DNA of 8,302 bases from Bacilli bacterium (lineage in GTDB: Bacteria > Bacillota_I > Bacilli_A > ML615J-28 > CAG-698). The position numbers and the translations under genes were made by a program. The stretch is from contig JAQUUM010000046.1 in the NCBI GenBank assembly GCA_028693885.1, forward strand, positions 1-8,302, in the 5' to 3' direction. The notes under the pieces were generated by a model. The model was not told the origin of the DNA, searched no databases, and saw only the letters and a list, made by a program, of their open reading frames with translations. Shown here in pieces: positions 5,949-8,302 of this stretch (its first letter is position 1; each line of letters begins with the position of its first letter).

Positions 5949-7175
5949 TCTTTTTTTTAAATATTCTATTAAAATTTGCTTTTTATTAACCAATTCATTA
6001 TTAATAACTTTTTCTAAAATTTCTTCTTTTAGCAATTGAATTTCTTTGTTTTTATATCCAATTTTTTTTATATCATCACCATCAATGTTTAACATTTTTA
6101 AATTGTAACAAGTTTTTCTTTTTTCTATTTTGTTTACTTGAACTAAAGCTTTTTTAAAGTTAGCAATTTCATCATCAGTAGTCACAAGATATTGTTTTGC
6201 AACTATAATTTTTGTAAGCACCTCATATCCGTGTTTATTTAAAAGTTTTTTTAACCCAATTTCATTGACATCGATATCTAGCAAAATATTTTCAACTATT
6301 TTTAAAATCTCAAAAATATCTTTTTTTGAAAAACAAAGTTGCTTTAAATCTCCCTCAATTTGGTTTAAATTGATTTTTTTATTTTTAACAAACAAAATTA
6401 TAAATACTGAAACTCTAACTACTGTTTCATCATTCTTCTGTAGTTTACTAGTATTAGTATTAGTTATATTAACTCTCAAGTCTTCCAAACTACTACTTTT
6501 CACAAAATTTAATATGGAAGAAAATACTTGAAAATAATCAACTAATATTTTGTAAAAATTTCCTTGTTTTAATAGTTTTACCAGTTCATCTCTTATTCTT
6601 TCTTTTGAAATATTTTCTAATAAATAATAATTATTTAAAATCCCTTTTCTTGTTTCTTCTTCTATTTCAAACTCCAAATTAACTGAAAATCTTAAAGCCC
6701 TCATAATCCTTAAAGCGTCTTCTTTAAACCTTAAATTAGGATCACCTACACACCTAATAAGTTTTGATTTAATATCCTCTATCCCATTAAAGTAATCAAT
6801 GAATATTTTGTTATAAGCTATTGAATTAATAGTAAAATCCCTTCTGCTAAGATCTTCTTTCAAGTCTTTTACAAATTCCACCTCATCAGGATGCCTATAG
6901 TCAGAATATGTTTTCTCACACCTAAATGTAGTAATTTGAACTTCTTTTTTTTGAAAATATATTGAAATAGTTCCATGCTTTTCGCCATAATTAAAAATTT
7001 TATATTTTTTAAAAATTTCTTTTATTTGGTTAGGTTGAGCTGAAGTAGTTAAATCATAATCAAATGGCTTTCTAGACATCAAAAAATCTCTACACGCACC
7101 ACCTACTATATAAACTTCGTGTTTATTTTTTTCTATTTTATTCATTATAGTTTTTATATATCTTGGAATTTTCAT
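5931..7175 (-). CDS. cca: CCA-adding tRNA nucleotidyltransferase (class II)
   Basis: This 414-residue enzyme adds or repairs the 3' CCA of tRNAs in the cytoplasm. The nucleotidyltransferase head is clear: VGGACRD (24-30) and DYD metal-binding aspartates (39 and 41). HPDEVEF with the RRDFTINSIAY motif (111-121) and the EDALR nucleotide-recognition motif (152-156, EDxxR type) follow, then RIMRALRFS. The C-terminal two-thirds is helical and diverged, ending in ...KRKTPSD. Class II poly(A) polymerases share these motifs, but as the apparent sole such gene here the CCA enzyme is the usual assignment in Firmicutes. ATG 7175 was chosen over an in-frame ATG at 7334: the former has GAGGAGAGG upstream and begins at the family's normal N-terminus. 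The longer form would run through the tRNA-Gly gene. It converges on DUF1624, and a tRNA gene is divergent upstream. Confidence 0.93.
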   Translation of the reverse strand: MKIPRYIKTIMNKIEKNKHEVYIVGGACRDFLMSRKPFDYDLTTSAQPNQIKEIFKKYKIFNYGEKHGTISIYFQKKEVQITTFRCEKTYSDYRHPDEVEFVKDLKEDLSRRDFTINSIAYNKIFIDYFNGIEDIKSKLIRCVGDPNLRFKEDALRIMRALRFSVNLEFEIEEETRKGILNNYYLLENISKERIRDELVKLLKQGNFYKILVDYFQVFSSILNFVKSSSLEDLRVNITNTNTSKLQKNDETVVRVSVFIILFVKNKKINLNQIEGDLKQLCFSKKDIFEILKIVENILLDIDVNEIGLKKLLNKHGYEVLTKIIVAKQYLVTTDDEIANFKKALVQVNKIEKRKTCYNLKMLNIDGDDIKKIGYKNKEIQLLKEEILEKVINNELVNKKQILIEYLKKRKTPSD

Positions 7176-7191
7176 TTTATACCTCTCCTCA

Positions 7192-7200
7192 ATTATATCA
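7192..7200 (-). promoter_or_regulatory. Candidate extended -10 promoter of cca
   Basis: On the minus strand TGA-TATAAT (7200 to 7192) is a perfect extended -10. No clear -35 is seen. The predicted start near 7185 would leave a leader of about 10 bases that keeps only the 3' part of the GAGGAGAGG ribosome binding site (7190-7182). A promoter further upstream remains possible. Confidence 0.45.
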
Positions 7201-7256
7201 TAATCTAATTCAATATTAATAATAAAATTTAGAAAGAGAAAATATTGCTTTTTGAC

Positions 7257-7285
7257 TTGATTTATTAGTAATACTTTGCTATAAT
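7257..7285 (+). promoter_or_regulatory. Promoter of tRNA-Gly
   Basis: TTGATT (7257-7262), a 17-base spacer and TGC-TATAAT (7277-7285) form a strong extended -10 promoter. The start would be near 7292, five bases before the tRNA. A second TATAAT follows directly at 7286-7291, and a second TTGACT lies at 7252-7257. Confidence 0.75.
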
Positions 7286-7296
7286 TATAATACATT

Positions 7297-7371
7297 GCAG
7301 GTATAGTATAACGGCTATTATACCGCCTTGCCATGGCGAAGATGCGAGTTCGATTCTCGTTACCTGCTCCA
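7297..7371 (+). tRNA. tRNA-Gly (anticodon GCC)
   Basis: The acceptor arm GCAGGTA (7297-7303) pairs with TACCTGC (7361-7367), followed by T and an encoded CCA (7369-7371). The anticodon loop TTGCCAT (7328-7334) gives GCC at 7330-7332, reading GGC/GGT glycine codons. The T arm is GCGAG, TTCGATT, CTCGT. The D arm has the GG pair in AACGGCTA. The outermost anticodon-stem pair is a C-A mismatch (7323/7339). The gene has its own promoter and terminator and appears monocistronic. Confidence 0.95.
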
Positions 7372-7379
7372 ATGTTATT

Positions 7380-7405
7380 AAGTTTATCTTTGATAAACTT
7401 TTTTT
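7380..7405 (+). terminator. Terminator of tRNA-Gly
   Basis: AAGTTTATC (7380-7388) and GATAAACTT (7392-7400) form a 9-pair stem with a TTT loop, followed by a run of T. It lies 8 bases after the tRNA CCA. Confidence 0.88.
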
Positions 7406-7411
7406 ATTAGA

Positions 7412-7442
7412 AAAAGTCTCTAAGTATTATTTAGAGACTTTT
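7412..7442. terminator. Bidirectional terminator between tRNA-Gly and ssb
   Basis: AAAAGTCTCTAA (7412-7423) pairs with TTAGAGACTTTT (7431-7442) around a 7-base loop. On the minus strand it is followed by T and lies about 50 bases after the ssb stop, so it is the likely ssb terminator. On the plus strand CC and T6 follow, giving a backup for the tRNA. Confidence 0.8.
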
Positions 7443-7490
7443 CCTTTTTTACTAATTTGTTCTATTTGATTGCGCATTGGATTAACAAAT

Positions 7491-7835
7491 CTACAAATCT
7501 TCATTTTGACTACTTGATTTTAAATTAATATAAGTAACTCTTTCACCAATCATTTCAATAGTTCTATATTTTTGATCGTTTATTTCAAGATACTTCATAA
7601 CTAATCTACCTTTGACACCAATGGTTGAACCTTTTTTTACCAAGGATGCCATAGATTCAACAATACCTTCCCATAAAACAACAGGTATAAAATCAGTTTC
7701 ATATTCTCCAGTTTCAGCACTTTTAAAAGGTCTAATTACGGCTAGTGTAATTGTTGCAACTTTTTTGCCATCACTTGTAGTATTAACTTTTATATCATCT
7801 GTTGTTCTACCTACTAAAATAACATTGTTAATAAT
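7491..7835 (-). CDS. ssb: Short single-stranded DNA-binding protein, apparent ATT start
   Basis: The reading frame encodes 114 residues matching bacterial SSB: (M)INNVILVGR at the N-terminus, DGKKVATITLAVIRPFK around 22-38, then TDFIPVVLWEGIVESMASLVKKGS with Trp55, and IGVKGRL. These mark the OB fold that binds single-stranded DNA in replication, repair or competence. The frame has no ATG, GTG or TTG at its 5' end. An in-frame TGA lies upstream, and the first internal ATG is near residue 62, inside the fold. The first ATT (7835) sits 7 bases after a perfect AAAGGAGG, and starting there gives the standard M-I-N-x-V-x-LVGR. It lacks the acidic DDDIPF-type C-terminal tail used to recruit partner proteins, ending in QNEDL. 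This makes it like the short SsbB-type paralogs near 113 residues. It may be an accessory SSB; a loss or sequencing error at the start codon is the alternative. Confidence 0.9.
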   Translation of the reverse strand: MINNVILVGRTTDDIKVNTTSDGKKVATITLAVIRPFKSAETGEYETDFIPVVLWEGIVESMASLVKKGSTIGVKGRLVMKYLEINDQKYRTIEMIGERVTYINLKSSSQNEDL

Positions 7836-7842
7836 TTTATCT

Positions 7843-7850
7843 CCTCCTTT
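7843..7850 (-). promoter_or_regulatory. Strong ribosome binding site that fixes the ATT start of ssb
   Basis: The minus strand reads AAAGGAGGAG across 7850-7841, a full anti-16S match, 7 bases before ATT 7835. Its strength and spacing decide the start codon where no standard one exists. Confidence 0.85.
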
Positions 7851-7886
7851 ACATTTTTTTCACCGGTGTATCTAATATTAACAAAT

Positions 7887-7916
7887 ATTATAAATTTTTA
7901 CAAACCTACTTTTCAC
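7887..7916 (-). promoter_or_regulatory. Candidate promoter of ssb
   Basis: On the minus strand GTGAAA (7916-7911), an 18-base spacer and TATAAT (7892-7887) form a moderate sigma-A promoter. The start would be near 7880, giving a leader of about 45 bases. That leader contains the palindrome CACCGGTG at 7861-7868. Confidence 0.5.
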
Positions 7917-8070
7917 TCTAAAAATTAGTTTTATAAAGTGTTTTTTACTAAAAAAAATAAAAAACTATCTTTATTAAATTAAATATATTTTATATTATAT
8001 TTTTTTTATAAAATTTAAATAAAATTTAACAAAGTAATATTTATCAAATTCTTTTATTCTGTTTTTTTAT
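7917..8070. other. Extremely AT-rich intergenic stretch, no gene seen
   Basis: Between the ssb promoter and the terminator at 8071 I see no reading frame of note. By hand count, 7921-8070 has about 12 G/C in 150 bases, and 7970-8029 contains none at all. It could serve as an upstream promoter element, a bent or melted region, or a nucleoid-protein site. Confidence 0.6.
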
Positions 8071-8109
8071 AAAAAAAGAACCACTTACTTTTTAAGTGGC
8101 TCTTTTTTT
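8071..8109. terminator. Strong bidirectional terminator after the partial right-end gene
   Basis: The arms 8071-8087 and 8093-8109 pair with a CTTTT loop. On the plus strand there is one A-C mismatch (8080/8100), which becomes a G-U pair on the minus strand, so the minus-strand form is fully paired. Its U tail is TTTTTTTAT. It most likely ends transcription of the gene whose stop is at 8152. Confidence 0.85.
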
Positions 8110-8151
8110 GATTATGTAAAGATGTTAATTTTTTTGAAAACTATGAGTTTT

Positions 8152-8302
8152 TTATGGGTTAGTAATTTGTACTGCATCTGCCCTTCCAGTCACTGCTGCA
8201 GAAACTGAACTAGGAATAGTCGCTGTATAAGTCTTAGCTCCTGCTATTCCATCTTTTACGACTGTAATAGTATAACTCACACTCAAATTACTTGTAGGTC
8301 TC
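8152..8302 (-). CDS. C-terminal end of an unrecognised, probably beta-rich protein (runs off window end)
   Basis: Forty-nine residues and a TAA stop (8154-8152) are visible on the minus strand; the start lies beyond the window. The sequence is rich in Ser, Thr, Val and Ala, with alternating patterns (LSVSYTITVVKDG, then TYTATIPSSVSAAVTG) that suggest beta strands. There are no aromatic-rich, charged or membrane segments, and no sortase motif or hydrophobic tail at the C-terminus. I do not recognise the family. By hand count it is about 40% GC, clearly higher than its neighbours. The terminator at 8071-8109 follows, supporting an expressed gene that ends here. It could be a surface or structural protein, or acquired DNA; this is inference. 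Confidence 0.65.
   Translation of the reverse strand, partial: RPTSNLSVSYTITVVKDGIAGAKTYTATIPSSVSAAVTGRADAVQITNP

Noticed and set aside
7176..7334. Longer form of cca starting at ATG 7334
   Set aside because: The extra 53 residues run antisense through the tRNA-Gly gene and both promoters; ATG 7175 has the ribosome binding site and the family N-terminus.
7612..7875. Plus-strand open frame of 87 codons opposite ssb
   Set aside because: It is the antisense of the SSB frame, which has clear family motifs.
8137..8151. Small inverted repeat AAAACT-ATG-AGTTTT just after the right-end stop codon
   Set aside because: It has only 6 A/T-dominated pairs and no U tract on the relevant strand; the hairpin at 8071-8109 is the real terminator.
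1..8302. CRISPR arrays, insertion sequences, phage genes or a multi-gene defence system
   Set aside because: No spaced direct repeats, transposase or integrase frames, or terminal inverted repeats were seen; the gene content is housekeeping plus transport.

Overview
The window is strongly AT-rich and has Gram-positive-type signals: AGGAGG-class ribosome binding sites, TTGACx/TATAAT promoters with extended TG -10 elements, hairpin-plus-U terminators and an FMN riboswitch. TGA works as a stop (cca ends in TGA), so the standard bacterial code applies. I infer a low-GC Firmicute; an anaerobic Clostridia/Tissierellia-type genome is my guess, but the sequence does not fix the taxon. Most of the window is housekeeping DNA. 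No phage genes, insertion sequences or CRISPR arrays are visible.

Layout. Positions 1-483 hold the N-terminal part of a TldD/PmbA-family protein. It follows gltX (496-1929, glutamyl-tRNA synthetase) on the minus strand with a 12-base gap. Upstream of gltX on the same strand is an ABC exporter half-transporter (1966-3702), with a terminator-like hairpin over its stop codon. The 303-base divergent interval 3703-4005 carries the exporter promoter on one strand. On the other strand it carries a near-consensus promoter, an FMN riboswitch and a riboswitch-controlled terminator. These precede a RibU-like riboflavin ECF S-component with an unusual N-terminal membrane extension (4006-5121). A DUF1624 membrane protein follows (5162-5923), with an extended -10 promoter that predicts a leaderless mRNA. 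It ends in a terminator shared with the convergent cca gene (5931-7175, CCA-adding enzyme). A tRNA-Gly(GCC) gene (7297-7371) is divergent from cca. A short single-stranded-DNA-binding protein (7491-7835, minus) follows; it appears to start at ATT. The 316-base interval 7836-8151 contains the ssb promoter, a 60-base run of pure A/T and a strong terminator. The last 150 bases are the C-terminus of an unrecognised, more GC-rich minus-strand protein.

How the genes relate. tRNA-Gly, gltX and cca all concern tRNA supply or charging, but they sit in separate transcription units. The riboswitch links riboflavin/FMN status to riboflavin uptake, possibly with read-through into DUF1624. No multi-gene novel system is evident. 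The most unusual items are an intact exporter whose ATPase motifs have almost all decayed, the ATT-started tail-less SSB, the fused RibU, and the leaderless DUF1624 gene.
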